Shown piece by piece: positions 8,545-16,920 of a stretch of DNA of 64,000 nucleotides. A program made the translations under genes and the position numbers. The stretch comes from Ignavibacteriales bacterium (lineage in GTDB: Bacteria; Bacteroidota; Ignavibacteria; Ignavibacteriales; Ignavibacteriaceae): contig JAGUYG010000030.1 in NCBI GenBank assembly GCA_020061465.1, forward strand, positions 1 through 64,000, read 5' to 3'. The notes under the pieces are model-generated. The model made no database searches. It was not told the DNA's origin and saw only the letters and a list, made by a program, of their open reading frames with translations. Each line of letters opens with the position of its first letter. Position 1 is the stretch's first letter.

Positions 8545-10791
8545 ATGAAATGCAAAAAATTTTTCCTGCTGCCGTCATTAATCATTGTCTTTTTATTAAT
8601 CGCATCAGCACAAATTTTTCCGCAAGGAAGAGGCACACTGAGAGGAGTTGTTGTTGATGCTCAATCCGGCGAGGCGCTGCCTTACTCCAATGTTCTTATA
8701 GAGAAAACAAATTTGGGTACTTCGGCAGACTTAAAAGGAAATTTTACTATCACGGGAGTTCCTGCTAAGGACTATTCAATCAGAGTATCTTTCTTAGGCT
8801 ACGAAACAAAGCATCTCAACGTAACAATCAAAGCAAACCAGGTAACACAAATTACGGTTGAGCTTTCTTCAAGTAAGGTTGAATTGCAGACCATCGAAAA
8901 AATTGGCGAAAAGTACGAACGACCGAATGAAACCGATTTGGGGCTGCAGAAACTTACCATCCGTCAAATCGAAATGCTTCCGAAGGGAGTTGAAACCGAT
9001 ATATTCAGATCGCTGCAATTTTTACCCGGAGTTCAAACAACCGGCGATGTGTCGGCACGCTACTACGTCCGCGGCGGCGGAAGCAATCAAAATTTAGTGC
9101 TGCTCAACGGAGTGTCGGTTTATAATCCATTTCATGCATTAGGATTATTTAGCATAATTGATCCCGAAATGATTAATGCTGTTGAATTTTACAAAGGAGG
9201 TTTCACTGCCGAGAACGGAGGAAGGTTATCGTCAGTGCTTAATCTTGTGACAAAGGATGGAAATAAAAACCGATATGCTGCTAATGCAAATCTTAGTTTT
9301 TTAACAGGCAAAGCAGCAGTGGAAGGACCTCTCGGTTCCAGCGGTTCATTTTTGCTTACGGGAAGACGCACTTTATTTAATAATACTTTGAAGAAATTCT
9401 TAAACTTTAAGGATGCGCCATTCGAATTCCACGACATTTCCTTGAAAGCCAATTACAGCAGCACAGGAACTGCGAGCTTAACAAAACTCTCTCTCCATGG
9501 TTTTAATTCTCAAGATAGGTTATTAAATGAGAATCCTGAAAAAGCTGATTACCGATGGACAAACAATATCTTTGGCGCAACCTGGTTTCAAGCCTGGGAA
9601 GATGTTCCCATCTACTCGGAAACGTTTCTTTCGATCAGCAATTTTGAAGGTGAGGTAAGCCCTAATTTGAGCGACGTAAAACCAAAGAAAAATATTGTAA
9701 GCGATATAACTTTTAGAACAGACTTTACCAACATTTATGAAAGCAGAGATGAAATTAAAGTCGGTTATAAACTTACTTCATTCAAATCTGAAATAAATCT
9801 TGAAAACCTGCAAGGAAACAGAACTTCAGCGAGTGATAAAGGATTACACTTTAGCGTATACGGGAAGTACAGATTTTTAAGATTTGAAGATTTTGGTGCT
9901 GATATCGGCACAAGGATTAATTTTATTTCGCTGGCAAAGAAAAGCGCTTCATTCTTAGAGCCGCGGATTAATTTAACGTATAATATTTTCCCCGGCATTT
10001 CATTAAAGGGCGCATGGGGAATTTATACGCAGGAATTAATTACTCTTGTTAATGAAGATGAAATTATTTCTCTCTTTGAACCATGGCTTATAACACCGGA
10101 TTATTTAAACGCTTCCGAAGCTATCCATTATGTAGGCGGTTTAAGCATCAAATTATTTGAAGGCTTAACATTTGATACGGAGGTTTATTATAAGCTATTA
10201 AAAAACACTGCCGAGATAAATGATAAAAAAGCTGACGATATCGATCGTGATTTTGTGCAAGGGAGCGGAAAAGCTTATGGAGCAGAATTTTTTGTTCAGT
10301 ATCTGCAGCCGGCGGTTCAATTTACGGCTTCGTACTCGCTTAGCTGGTCATATAAAAATGTTGACGGCTGGTTATCATATCCCAAGTATGATTCCCGTCA
10401 TAATGTTACTACTAATTTAACCGTTTTATTCGGAAGCGGCTGGGAAGCAAGCGTTAGCTGGTTCTTCAACTCCGGTTTACCTTTTACTCAAATAGAGGGC
10501 TTTTATGATAAGCTCTACTTTGACGATTTATTTTACTCCTCCGGGCTTTATGGTTATTACAAACCTTTTACCGTACTCGGCGATAAAAATTTAGGAAGAT
10601 TACCAACCTATCACAGATTAGACTTAAATGTAACTAAGAAATTCACACTTTTCTTTGCGGACGTTGCGATAAGTGCCAGCGTTCTTAATACATACGATAG
10701 GAAAAACATTTTTTATTTCGAAAGAGATACCGGAGAGAGAGTAAATATGCTGCCCATTCTACCAACTGCTACAATCAGAATTGAGTTATGA
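8545..10791 (+). CDS. TonB-dependent outer membrane receptor with carboxypeptidase-like N-domain
   Basis: The 748-residue protein is an outer-membrane beta-barrel importer driven by TonB. A signal peptide (about residues 1-26) is followed by a CarboxypepD_reg-like domain (about 30-110) with GVVVDAQSGEALPYSNV and GTSADLKGNFTI. The plug domain follows, with YVRGGGSNQNLVLLNGVSVYNP and a typical FYKGGFTAENGGRLSSVLN stretch. The rest is a beta barrel ending in an aromatic-rich strand with terminal Leu. Ligand is unknown. The stop overlaps the next gene by four bases (ATGA), and the pair TonB receptor plus DUF4249 lipoprotein is common in Bacteroidota relatives, so the two probably act together. 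Confidence 0.93.
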   Translation: MKCKKFFLLPSLIIVFLLIASAQIFPQGRGTLRGVVVDAQSGEALPYSNVLIEKTNLGTSADLKGNFTITGVPAKDYSIRVSFLGYETKHLNVTIKANQVTQITVELSSSKVELQTIEKIGEKYERPNETDLGLQKLTIRQIEMLPKGVETDIFRSLQFLPGVQTTGDVSARYYVRGGGSNQNLVLLNGVSVYNPFHALGLFSIIDPEMINAVEFYKGGFTAENGGRLSSVLNLVTKDGNKNRYAANANLSFLTGKAAVEGPLGSSGSFLLTGRRTLFNNTLKKFLNFKDAPFEFHDISLKANYSSTGTASLTKLSLHGFNSQDRLLNENPEKADYRWTNNIFGATWFQAWEDVPIYSETFLSISNFEGEVSPNLSDVKPKKNIVSDITFRTDFTNIYESRDEIKVGYKLTSFKSEINLENLQGNRTSASDKGLHFSVYGKYRFLRFEDFGADIGTRINFISLAKKSASFLEPRINLTYNIFPGISLKGAWGIYTQELITLVNEDEIISLFEPWLITPDYLNASEAIHYVGGLSIKLFEGLTFDTEVYYKLLKNTAEINDKKADDIDRDFVQGSGKAYGAEFFVQYLQPAVQFTASYSLSWSYKNVDGWLSYPKYDSRHNVTTNLTVLFGSGWEASVSWFFNSGLPFTQIEGFYDKLYFDDLFYSSGLYGYYKPFTVLGDKNLGRLPTYHRLDLNVTKKFTLFFADVAISASVLNTYDRKNIFYFERDTGERVNMLPILPTATIRIEL

Positions 10792-11753
10792 GAAACATTT
10801 TTATTTTTATCGTTTTATCAATCGTAATATTAACAAACATAGGCTGCGAAGAAGATTTCAGCCCGAGAACGACATATAAAGAGCGTTACATTTTAAATTG
10901 CATTATCAGAGGCGATACCTCTCTTCAAACAGCTACATTAGCACATACATACAATGTAGAAGGATACGATCCCTACGTTAACACAGAAGATCCGTTCATC
11001 GGCGGTGCAGATATCCGCATCTGGCATAAAGATGATGTTTATTTTTTTCATGACAGTACCATCGATAGAACGGATACATCACGTTATAACGCTCCCATGA
11101 AATTTTATTACAACAATAATTTTAAACCTGGAACGGATGACCCGATAGAAATTCGTGCAGTGCTACTAAGCGGGAAAATATTACTCGGATTTTCAAAACT
11201 GCCCAAACCTGTTAAGTTCGATTTGATTAACAGCGATAAAAGAATCCCCTCGCAAGAGAATCCCGATTTCAGGTTTATTTGGCAAAGTAATACAAGTATT
11301 ACATGGTATTTAGCGCGGCTACAGCTTTATTATTATAAGATTGAAAACGGAGTTCAAGTTCGGAAATCTATTGAGGTGCCGGCAAAGTATGACTTAGAAA
11401 ATGGTGTTTGGACTACGGTTTATCCAAAACCTTCAAGAACGAATAGAGCTTTATTCTCCAACGCAGCATTGGATTACGTAATGAACAAAATATCCGAAGG
11501 AGATCTGAATAAATCGGATTATACCATACTCGGAGCCGTGTTAGAACTGCTCATCTTCGATGAAAATCTCTCAAAGTATTATTCCAGCTTAAATGGTTTT
11601 CTTGACGATTATACAATTCGTGTTGACCAGGCTGACTACACCAACATCGAAGGCGGTTTCGGGATTTTTGCTTCTTATATCAAACAGCAAAGCGGTGCAG
11701 GTGTGGAACCTGAATACGTACAATCATTTGGTTATAAATCAAATATTCCGTAA
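10788..11753 (+). CDS. DUF4249-type lipoprotein
   Basis: This 321-residue protein has a lipoprotein signal (hydrophobic stretch, then NIGC, with Cys20 as the lipidated residue). The mature part starts EEDFSPRTTYKERYILNCII and carries ADIRIWHKDD, in the manner of DUF4249 proteins, which are periplasmic or surface lipoproteins encoded beside TonB receptors. Its start overlaps the receptor stop. Its role is unknown; the pairing suggests a ligand-handling partner of the receptor. The next gene begins 24 bases later, so all three are likely one transcript. Confidence 0.78.
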   Translation: MRNIFIFIVLSIVILTNIGCEEDFSPRTTYKERYILNCIIRGDTSLQTATLAHTYNVEGYDPYVNTEDPFIGGADIRIWHKDDVYFFHDSTIDRTDTSRYNAPMKFYYNNNFKPGTDDPIEIRAVLLSGKILLGFSKLPKPVKFDLINSDKRIPSQENPDFRFIWQSNTSITWYLARLQLYYYKIENGVQVRKSIEVPAKYDLENGVWTTVYPKPSRTNRALFSNAALDYVMNKISEGDLNKSDYTILGAVLELLIFDENLSKYYSSLNGFLDDYTIRVDQADYTNIEGGFGIFASYIKQQSGAGVEPEYVQSFGYKSNIP

Positions 11754-11777
11754 ATATTTAATAGTGCATAAAAAATT

Positions 11778-13250
11778 ATGAAACGATCAATTATATATAT
11801 TACCTTGTGCGGGATAATCCTTTTATTTATTTCTTCGTGTGAACAGCAAATTTCCACAAGCCCCGATGAACCGGATCCGACCAACAGCGGTAAGTTGTTT
11901 GTGGATTCCAAACCGCTGGGTGCACGAATATTTATTAACGGAAAGAATACCGGTCAGCTTACTCCTGATACTATTGCATGGCTTGATCCAACCGACTATA
12001 GAGTTACTTTGAAACTTAACTTATTTAAGGACACCTCGGTAACCGTAAAAATTGATGAACATTCTGTAAAGTCAATCTATCTTGACTATACCACTAATCC
12101 TAATATGAAAGGTGCGTTATACCTTACGTCTCATCCCACCAGCGCATTAATATTTTTAAATGATTCATCCACGGGGAAATATACGCCCGCTACACTTGAA
12201 AAGCTTACACCCGGCTATTATAACTTAAGATTCAAATACCCGGGATATTGGGACGGGAAATTGACCACAACAGTAAAAAGCGGATTTACAAATTATGCTC
12301 AGCAGGTAATACTGAAAGATACCTTAACATGGATCCACTACAAGACTGAGAATTGTGATATTCCTTCGGATTATCTTAACTATATCGAAATTGAAAAAGG
12401 ATATATTAAGTGGATAGGCACATCGGAAGAAGGGCTTATCAGATTTGACGACAAGACATGGACGGTTTTTACTGTTGATAACTCCCCTCTTCCCGGCAAC
12501 AAGGTGAATTTTATTTATATCGATCATAATAATACTAAGTGGATTGGAACCGATGCGGGGCTGGCTTTATTCGATGATGTGAATTGGACTATTTACAATA
12601 CTTCAAACTCCGGCTTACCAAGCAATGAAGTTACCTGCGCCGCAATAAATACACAAAACAATGAAACCTGGATCGGTACCGATAAGGGTTTGGTCAGATA
12701 TAACAACGGCGAATGGCAAGTGTATACAACATCCAATACCCGTCTACCATATAATAGTATAACCTCACTTGCCATTGATGAGAGAGACAATACGAAATGG
12801 GTAGGTACCATTGGTGCCGGTGTTGCTCAATTTCAATCAGCGAATAGAATGACCATAAGACCGGTATTTAGATTCACAGTTCCTGAAGAAGGACCCAAAA
12901 ACAATTCTGTCCAATCAATTAAGATTGATCAAAACGGTTTGATTTGGTTTGCAGTTACCGGGCTTTACCTGCCTAATGGCGGTTCAGGTTATTTCAATGG
13001 AATAAAAATATTATTCTTTGAAAAAGAACCAAGCGGTTCGGTAAGTTCTTTAGCCATCGATGCACAAAATCGTAAGTGGTTTGGCACTTACGATGCAGGA
13101 ATAGCTTACTATACAAAGCCGTGGTTAAAATATACTACGGCAAATTCTAAGCTCGAAAATAATAGAATATTTTCAATAGCGATTGATGGTGTTGGTAACA
13201 GATGGATGGCAAGCTACGGAAACGGATTGATAAAATTTAAAAATTTATAA
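11778..13250 (+). CDS. Lipoprotein with two PEGA domains and a two-component-regulator-type propeller
   Basis: The 490-residue protein begins with a lipoprotein signal ending FISSC (Cys21). Two PEGA-type beta modules follow (LFVDSKPLGARIFINGKNTG near 36 and LTSHPTSALIFLNDSSTG near 115), then at least six propeller blades of the kind found in sensory kinases. Each blade has a K-W-I/F-G-T turn and an F-D/N-G/D-x-x-W strand, such as KWIGTDAGLALFDD and NETWIGTDKGLVRYNNGEW. It has no kinase or DNA-binding part, so it is a propeller-only surface protein. It is the last gene of the TonB receptor unit and may bind a glycan or other surface ligand; that is inference. Confidence 0.85.
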   Translation: MKRSIIYITLCGIILLFISSCEQQISTSPDEPDPTNSGKLFVDSKPLGARIFINGKNTGQLTPDTIAWLDPTDYRVTLKLNLFKDTSVTVKIDEHSVKSIYLDYTTNPNMKGALYLTSHPTSALIFLNDSSTGKYTPATLEKLTPGYYNLRFKYPGYWDGKLTTTVKSGFTNYAQQVILKDTLTWIHYKTENCDIPSDYLNYIEIEKGYIKWIGTSEEGLIRFDDKTWTVFTVDNSPLPGNKVNFIYIDHNNTKWIGTDAGLALFDDVNWTIYNTSNSGLPSNEVTCAAINTQNNETWIGTDKGLVRYNNGEWQVYTTSNTRLPYNSITSLAIDERDNTKWVGTIGAGVAQFQSANRMTIRPVFRFTVPEEGPKNNSVQSIKIDQNGLIWFAVTGLYLPNGGSGYFNGIKILFFEKEPSGSVSSLAIDAQNRKWFGTYDAGIAYYTKPWLKYTTANSKLENNRIFSIAIDGVGNRWMASYGNGLIKFKNL

Positions 13251-13338
13251 GCTGTTTCCAAAAGAAATAATTCATCTACGAATTGTAAGGAAATAGCTCC
13301 CGGGAATCTGTGATTTTCAACCGAAATCCAAATTAAAT

Positions 13339-13396
13339 AATCTAAACAGATTGCAAACTTTAATCGATTTATTTAGATTTATTTTAGAATCTAAAC
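13339..13396. promoter_or_regulatory. Candidate operator upstream of ferritin gene
   Basis: AATCTAAAC occurs at 13339-13347 and again at 13388-13396, and the second copy forms an inverted repeat with TTTAGATT at 13372-13379 (8-base arms, 8-base spacer). The group ends 34 bases before the ferritin ATG. The position suits an iron-responsive repressor site, but which regulator binds is unknown. Confidence 0.4.
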
Positions 13397-13430
13397 AAAC
13401 TACTACAGAACCATTAACGAGGCAAATTTT

Positions 13431-13916
13431 ATGTTGAAAGATAAAGTTCAAAAAGCTCTGAATGATCAAATAAATTTGGAGCTTTTTTCGTCATATACCT
13501 ACTTATCGATGTCAGCCTTTTTTGAATCGATAAATTTTGAGGGTTTTGCAAGCTGGATGAAAAAACAATCCGAAGAAGAATATTCTCACGCAATTAAAAT
13601 TTTCGATTATGTCCATCAACGCGGCGGAAAGGTTACTTTAACTAAATTGGAATCTCCTAAAACCGAGTGGAATTTTGTTTTGGATGTATTCAACGACACT
13701 CTAAAACACGAGCAGGCAGTAACGGCATCAATAAATTCTTTAGTCGAGCTTTCATCTGCTGAAAAGGATCACGCTGCATTTAACTTTCTGCAATGGTTCG
13801 TAAGCGAACAGGTAGAAGAAGAAGCATCCGTTTCAAAAATAGTTGAAAGACTAAAGATGATCGGAGATAATACCAACGGATTATTGTTCCTCGACCGGGA
13901 ATTAGGCAAGCGTTGA
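13431..13916 (+). CDS. ftnA: Ferritin (non-haem)
   Basis: This 161-residue cytoplasmic iron-storage protein oxidises Fe(II) at a dinuclear site and stores it as mineral in a 24-subunit shell. The four-helix bundle shows the usual ligand motifs: NLELFSSYTYLSM (Glu of helix A), EEEYSHAIKIFDYV (Glu and His of helix B), KHEQAVTASI (Glu of helix C) and QWFVSEQVEEEASV (Gln/Glu of helix D). Length and order match bacterial FtnA and no haem-binding Met of bacterioferritin is evident. ATGTTGAAAG follows GAGGCAAATTTT. It is a single-gene unit with a possible repressor site upstream and a hairpin 45 bases downstream. Confidence 0.95.
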   Translation: MLKDKVQKALNDQINLELFSSYTYLSMSAFFESINFEGFASWMKKQSEEEYSHAIKIFDYVHQRGGKVTLTKLESPKTEWNFVLDVFNDTLKHEQAVTASINSLVELSSAEKDHAAFNFLQWFVSEQVEEEASVSKIVERLKMIGDNTNGLLFLDRELGKR

Positions 13917-13961
13917 CTTGTTAAGCACAATAATTCCGGCTAAATATTTAGAGGTGGAGTA

Positions 13962-13983
13962 GGGACAGAGTCACTTCTGTCCC
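13962..13983. terminator. Hairpin downstream of ferritin
   Basis: GGGACAGA and TCTGTCCC form a perfect 8-base stem with a GTCACT loop, followed on the plus strand by CTTTATC. It could end the ferritin transcript, although the T-run is weak. It also lies in the tail of the transposase remnant, so it may belong to that element instead. Confidence 0.45.
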
Positions 13984-14025
13984 CTTTATCAAACCGTGCA
14001 TGCAGTTTTCCAGCACACGGCTTTC

Positions 14026-14364
14026 CTATATAATTCTCATTAAGCTTTTGCAAGTTGAGTTCCTCAAGAGCAGCACGGTTAGCTGAGATGTAAATTTTGG
14101 ACCGGAGAGCGGTTTGTTGAGATTTACCTTAACACTCAACAACTCCAACTTGAAAAAAGCATATATAGCCGAAAAGATATGATTGCTCTGTGTCCGAACT
14201 CTTTTAGTTGGAGACTTGCATAAAGAAACGTGTCGCTTCAGTGACTTATGATACTCTTCTACTTTCCATCGTTTTTGGTAGATTGCTGTTATATTATCGT
14301 ATGTTAATTTTAGATCGCTGCTAAACTGATGCTCACATGAACAAAATAACAAAACCAATCCCAA
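14026..14364 (-). pseudogene. Remnant of an IS4-like DDE transposase (C-terminal part)
   Basis: Only the C-terminal portion of a transposase is left. The recognisable part runs from LTYDNITAIYQKRWKVEEYH through KSLKRHVSLCKSPTKR to HIFSAIYAFFKLELL, the YREK-like region of IS4-type enzymes. Near the 3' end the homologous frame shifts: a neighbouring frame reads ISANRAALEELNLQKLNENY, the expected tail, and continues through a GCCGTGTGC/GCATGCACGGT stem near 13995-14020. The first dozen residues of the frame (MGLVLLFCSCEHQ) do not belong to a transposase. No terminal inverted repeats were found. This is a dead element at the left edge of the arsenic cluster. Confidence 0.75.
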
Positions 14365-14556
14365 AAGAATAACTGAATTTACAAGGGAAGAAATTGTTTT
14401 TTTTTGGAAATGTTATATGATAATGATGCCATAAATAAATTAAATTTCAAAACAAAAATATGAATCACAACTCAGATTCTCAATTTTGCTAAACATTATC
14501 GATGAATTGAATACGAGTTCCAATTTGAAGTTTCTTCAACCCTAATCTTGAGAATT

Positions 14557-14931
14557 TTATAAATGTGTAAACTTAACCTTTGCTTCTTTATTAAAATCAG
14601 CCTTAAAAAATTCTTTCAAAGATTTTTGAGCATCATGCCATTTCTTTACATTTAGGTGATATTCAATTGAAGGTTGTTTGATAATTCCTTCCACTAAACC
14701 TGTTTCTTTAAGTATTTTTAAATGTTGAGAAACAGTTGACTGAGCTAAAGGTAGGCTCTCAACCAAATCATTACAAATACAGTTGCATTTTTTTGCAAGC
14801 AATTCTAATATAGCTACTCTTGCAGGATGTGCAAAGGCTTTTGCATATTTAGCCACATCCTTTTGAAGCTTTGTATATTCTTCATTTTTAACGCAGCAGT
14901 TCATAATCTCATCTCTTTTTTTCTTTACCAT
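14557..14931 (-). CDS. ArsR-family metalloregulatory repressor (divergent copy)
   Basis: This 124-residue winged-helix repressor has an AHPARVAILELLA start of the DNA-binding domain, then CNCICNDLVESLPLAQSTVS with cysteines in the position of the metal-sensing loop, and QHLKILKETGLVEG as recognition helix. A second start, MNCCVKNEEY at 14904, fits homologues better than the upstream one. The N-terminal CC pair and the CxCxC cluster could bind As(III) or another thiophilic ion. It is transcribed away from the arsenic cluster and shares a promoter region with the second ArsR gene at 15015; an operator lies between them. Confidence 0.88.
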   Translation of the reverse strand: MVKKKRDEIMNCCVKNEEYTKLQKDVAKYAKAFAHPARVAILELLAKKCNCICNDLVESLPLAQSTVSQHLKILKETGLVEGIIKQPSIEYHLNVKKWHDAQKSLKEFFKADFNKEAKVKFTHL

Positions 14932-14954
14932 TAAAATAACTAATTACAACTCCC

Positions 14955-14983
14955 TTGACAATATGCCAATATCGGCATATCTT
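14955..14983 (+). promoter_or_regulatory. Promoter of the ars cluster with operator in its spacer
   Basis: TTGACA at 14955-14960 and TATCTT at 14978-14983 are spaced by 17 bases, a good sigma-70-like promoter. The spacer is filled by the inverted repeat ATATGCC-AATATC-GGCATAT at 14961-14980. Another half-site, GGCATAT, lies at 14998-15004 just before the ArsR start. A repressor bound here would block the polymerase directly. Confidence 0.7.
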
Positions 14984-15014
14984 TGTATGCAAAAAATGGC
15001 ATATAAGTTAGGAT

Positions 15015-15419
15015 ATGGAAAAAATAGTAGAAAAATTCAAAGCGCTGTCAGATGAAACACGTCTTCGGATAATCAACCTTTTCATCAAAAGTAGAAGAAA
15101 TCTTTGTGTCTGCGAGTTGATGGATGCTTTACAGCTCCCTCAATATGCAATTTCTAAAGCATTAAATATTTTAAAAAATTCTGAGTTGTTTACAACCGAA
15201 AAAGAAGGTACGTGGGTTTATTACCATCTAACAAAAGATAATCCCGTAAATAAAAGTCTCTTTAATTTTCTGAAGAACTACTTGGGTTCTGAAATATTTT
15301 TACAAGATGAAACAAGATTAGAAGCCAGACTTTTGTTAAGGGAAAATGACAAGTGTGTCGTAGGTATCATACCCGAAAGTGATTTGCTGAAAATGATTAA
15401 ACAAAAAACAGAGGCTTGA
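15015..15419 (+). CDS. arsR: ArsR-family As(III)-responsive repressor
   Basis: This 134-residue protein is the first gene of the rightward arsenic cluster. It starts with FKALSDETRLRIINLFI and has NLCVCELMDAL, the canonical ELCVC-type arsenite-binding loop in the alpha-3 helix, followed by LPQYAISKALNILKNSELF as recognition helix and a wing with EGTWVYYHL. The C-terminus is about 35 residues longer than minimal ArsR proteins. It probably binds the inverted repeat at 14961-14980 and releases it when As(III) binds the two cysteines. The next gene starts one base after its stop. Confidence 0.92.
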   Translation: MEKIVEKFKALSDETRLRIINLFIKSRRNLCVCELMDALQLPQYAISKALNILKNSELFTTEKEGTWVYYHLTKDNPVNKSLFNFLKNYLGSEIFLQDETRLEARLLLRENDKCVVGIIPESDLLKMIKQKTEA

Positions 15420-15420
15420 T

Positions 15421-15660
15421 ATGATTAGCAGAAATTCGAGCAGCAAAAATTCAAATAAGAAAATAGAAACTCTTCTCAATGAGTTTGATTTACTTTGCAA
15501 GGAAGAAAAAAGAGATTTTATGATGAAGCTATGGGAAAGATATTGCAGCGAAATTATGGATGATATTTTTATAAAAGAAATTATGATGAAAATGTGCAAT
15601 GATATGATGAAAGGCGGTCCAATGCCGGCTTTTATGGAAAGTTTTTTCAAAAATAAATAA
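15421..15660 (+). CDS. Small Met-rich protein of unknown function in ars cluster
   Basis: I do not recognise this 79-residue protein. It is helical and charged, with a Met- and Cys-containing C-terminal half (FIKEIMMKMCNDMMKGGPMP). It follows the arsR stop after one base and precedes an AhpD-like gene by 18 bases with a good AAGGAG site between them, so it is part of the same transcript. Met, Cys and acidic residues could bind a metal or metalloid, but nothing in the sequence proves it. Confidence 0.7.
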   Translation: MISRNSSSKNSNKKIETLLNEFDLLCKEEKRDFMMKLWERYCSEIMDDIFIKEIMMKMCNDMMKGGPMPAFMESFFKNK

Positions 15661-15678
15661 GGAGAAAAGTAGAACATT

Positions 15679-15933
15679 ATGGAGAATTCAGTCTCACCTC
15701 TAAGTCCTCAAACGGAGGAGTTAATTGCAGTCGGTTCATCTATTGCCGGGAACTGCCTGCCTTGCTTGCGCTATCATTTTGCTGAAGCAATTAAAAACGG
15801 ATGCACAATTCATGAAATTGAAGAAGCAATAAATATTGGTAAAATGGTTAAAGAGAGACCGAGAAATGATATTTATAAATTAGCGGAAGATTTAATCAGC
15901 AGAGAAAATGAAAAAATTCGCGAGGGAGTGTAA
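15679..15933 (+). CDS. AhpD-like carboxymuconolactone decarboxylase family protein
   Basis: The 84-residue protein has a CxxC active site in NCLPCLRYHFAEA (about residues 26-38), with the Cys-x-x-Cys-x3-His spacing of AhpD-like thiol peroxidase/reductase cores, followed by CTIHEIEEAINIG. Such small proteins reduce peroxides or relay electrons between thiols. Here it lies in the arsenic operon, 3 bases from the next gene, so a thiol-redox role in arsenate or arsenite handling is plausible. A second, decayed member of the family lies at 27498-27834. Confidence 0.82.
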   Translation: MENSVSPLSPQTEELIAVGSSIAGNCLPCLRYHFAEAIKNGCTIHEIEEAINIGKMVKERPRNDIYKLAEDLISRENEKIREGV

Positions 15934-15935
15934 AC

Positions 15936-16169
15936 ATGCCGACATACGAATATCACTGCAAAGAGTGCGGTTATTACTTTGAAGTAAAAGCAACAGTAAA
16001 AGAAAAAGAAGAAGGATTAAATATACACTGCGAACAATGCGGAAGTGAAAATCTTAATCAGGTGTTTGGCGGCTTTGCTATTCTTGGCGGACAAGCAGTA
16101 AATGTTAAATCACGCGAATCTCAAAACGGCGGTGGCTGTTGCAGCGGAGCCGGAAGTGGATGCTGCTAA
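15936..16169 (+). CDS. FmdB-type zinc-ribbon protein with Cys-rich tail
   Basis: The 77-residue protein opens MPTYEYHCKECGYYFEV and later has CEQCGSENL, the two CxxC pairs of an FmdB-family zinc ribbon. It differs from ordinary members in its end, GGGCCSGAGSGCC, which holds four cysteines in two CC pairs. CC pairs are also found in ArsD and at the end of the YlbF-like protein at 18811, both in this operon. The tail could carry As(III) or a related soft ion; that is inference. A 3-base gap to the upstream gene shows co-transcription. Confidence 0.82.
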   Translation: MPTYEYHCKECGYYFEVKATVKEKEEGLNIHCEQCGSENLNQVFGGFAILGGQAVNVKSRESQNGGGCCSGAGSGCC

Positions 16170-16186
16170 TTGTAAGGAGAAACTAA

Positions 16187-16450
16187 ATGAAATACAAAAT
16201 TGAGTCATCAAAAAATGGATTGAGCATATTAATTAAATCCGAAGCAGACGAAAGAGAAAATTTGCTTTCTAATTTTGAACTCTGCCAGAAAGGTCAATGC
16301 AGTTGCCCGACAGATGAATATAAAAAATTGCAATCTCTCAACATCAGTTCTTTGGATGATGAACTAATCTTAAATCTTAAATCAAAACCGAATCAAGTAT
16401 TCGACATAAACGAAATTAAAAAATGTCTCGATTTCACTTCGGGCAAATAA
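16187..16450 (+). CDS. Small Cys-containing protein of unknown function in ars cluster
   Basis: I do not recognise the family of this 87-residue protein. A central cluster, CQKGQCSCPTDEYKKL (about residues 33-48), has three cysteines spaced C-x4-C-x-C, and one more Cys is near the C-terminus (IKKCLDF). It has a good ribosome site (AAGGAG, 7 bases) and lies between fmdB-like and arsD genes. A metal or metalloid binding role is likely from context only. Confidence 0.72.
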   Translation: MKYKIESSKNGLSILIKSEADERENLLSNFELCQKGQCSCPTDEYKKLQSLNISSLDDELILNLKSKPNQVFDINEIKKCLDFTSGK

Positions 16451-16463
16451 AAAAGGATTAAAT

Positions 16464-16799
16464 ATGAATAACGCAACAGAGGTTAAAAAAATAGAAATAT
16501 TTGATCCGCCGATGTGCTGCGTAAGCGGATTATGCGGACCGGATATCGATCCGGCTTTGCTCGATATTAATGAAGCAATTCTAAAAATTAAAAAAGAATT
16601 TGACGGGCAAGTGCAAATAGAAAGGTATCTGCTCAGTCAGCAAGGACCAAAATTTATGCAGCAGCCGGAAGTAATGAAACGGCTTCAAACAAACGGAGTT
16701 GAGATTCTTCCAGTAACACTGGTTAACGGCAAAGTTGTTAAAGAGAGAGAATATCCGGGGTATGAGGAATTGATGAAATATATAAAAGAAAAAAGTTAA
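16464..16799 (+). CDS. arsD: Arsenite metallochaperone ArsD
   Basis: The 111-residue protein hands As(III) to the ArsA ATPase. It begins with a short tail and then IEIFDPPMCCVSGLCGPDID, giving Cys18, Cys19 and Cys24, which match the Cys12-Cys13-Cys18 metalloid site of the E. coli R773 protein. The thioredoxin-like fold is supported by IERYLLSQQGPKFMQQPEV and ILPVTLVNGKVV. The later vicinal cysteine pairs of R773 ArsD are absent, as in many chromosomal copies. The arsA gene follows after a repeat of about 100 bases. Confidence 0.95.
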   Translation: MNNATEVKKIEIFDPPMCCVSGLCGPDIDPALLDINEAILKIKKEFDGQVQIERYLLSQQGPKFMQQPEVMKRLQTNGVEILPVTLVNGKVVKEREYPGYEELMKYIKEKS

Positions 16800-16802
16800 A
16801 GA

Positions 16803-16900
16803 AATGTTCAATGTTCAATACTAAATTTTCAACATTCAAATCCCATCGAGAATAAATGAATATTGAGAGTTGAAAATTGAGCATTGAGAATTTATTCAAT
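16803..16900. repeat. ATTGAA-phased inverted repeat element, copy 1
   Basis: The left arm is a run of TTCAATGTTCAATACT-like sixmers and the right arm is ATTGAGAGTTGAAAATTGAG, so the whole folds into one long imperfect hairpin around a TCCCATCGAGA core. Three more copies lie in the same gene cluster (21408, 21895, 28507). It separates arsD from arsA without breaking either gene. Confidence 0.7.
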
Positions 16901-16920
16901 TACTATATGAAAATGATTTA

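Noticed and set aside
13995-14025. Group II intron end
   Set aside because: The GCCGTGTGC...GCATGCACGGT stem resembles a stem seen in group II introns, but no reverse transcriptase, domain V or other intron parts were found, and the stretch reads as the tail of the transposase remnant.
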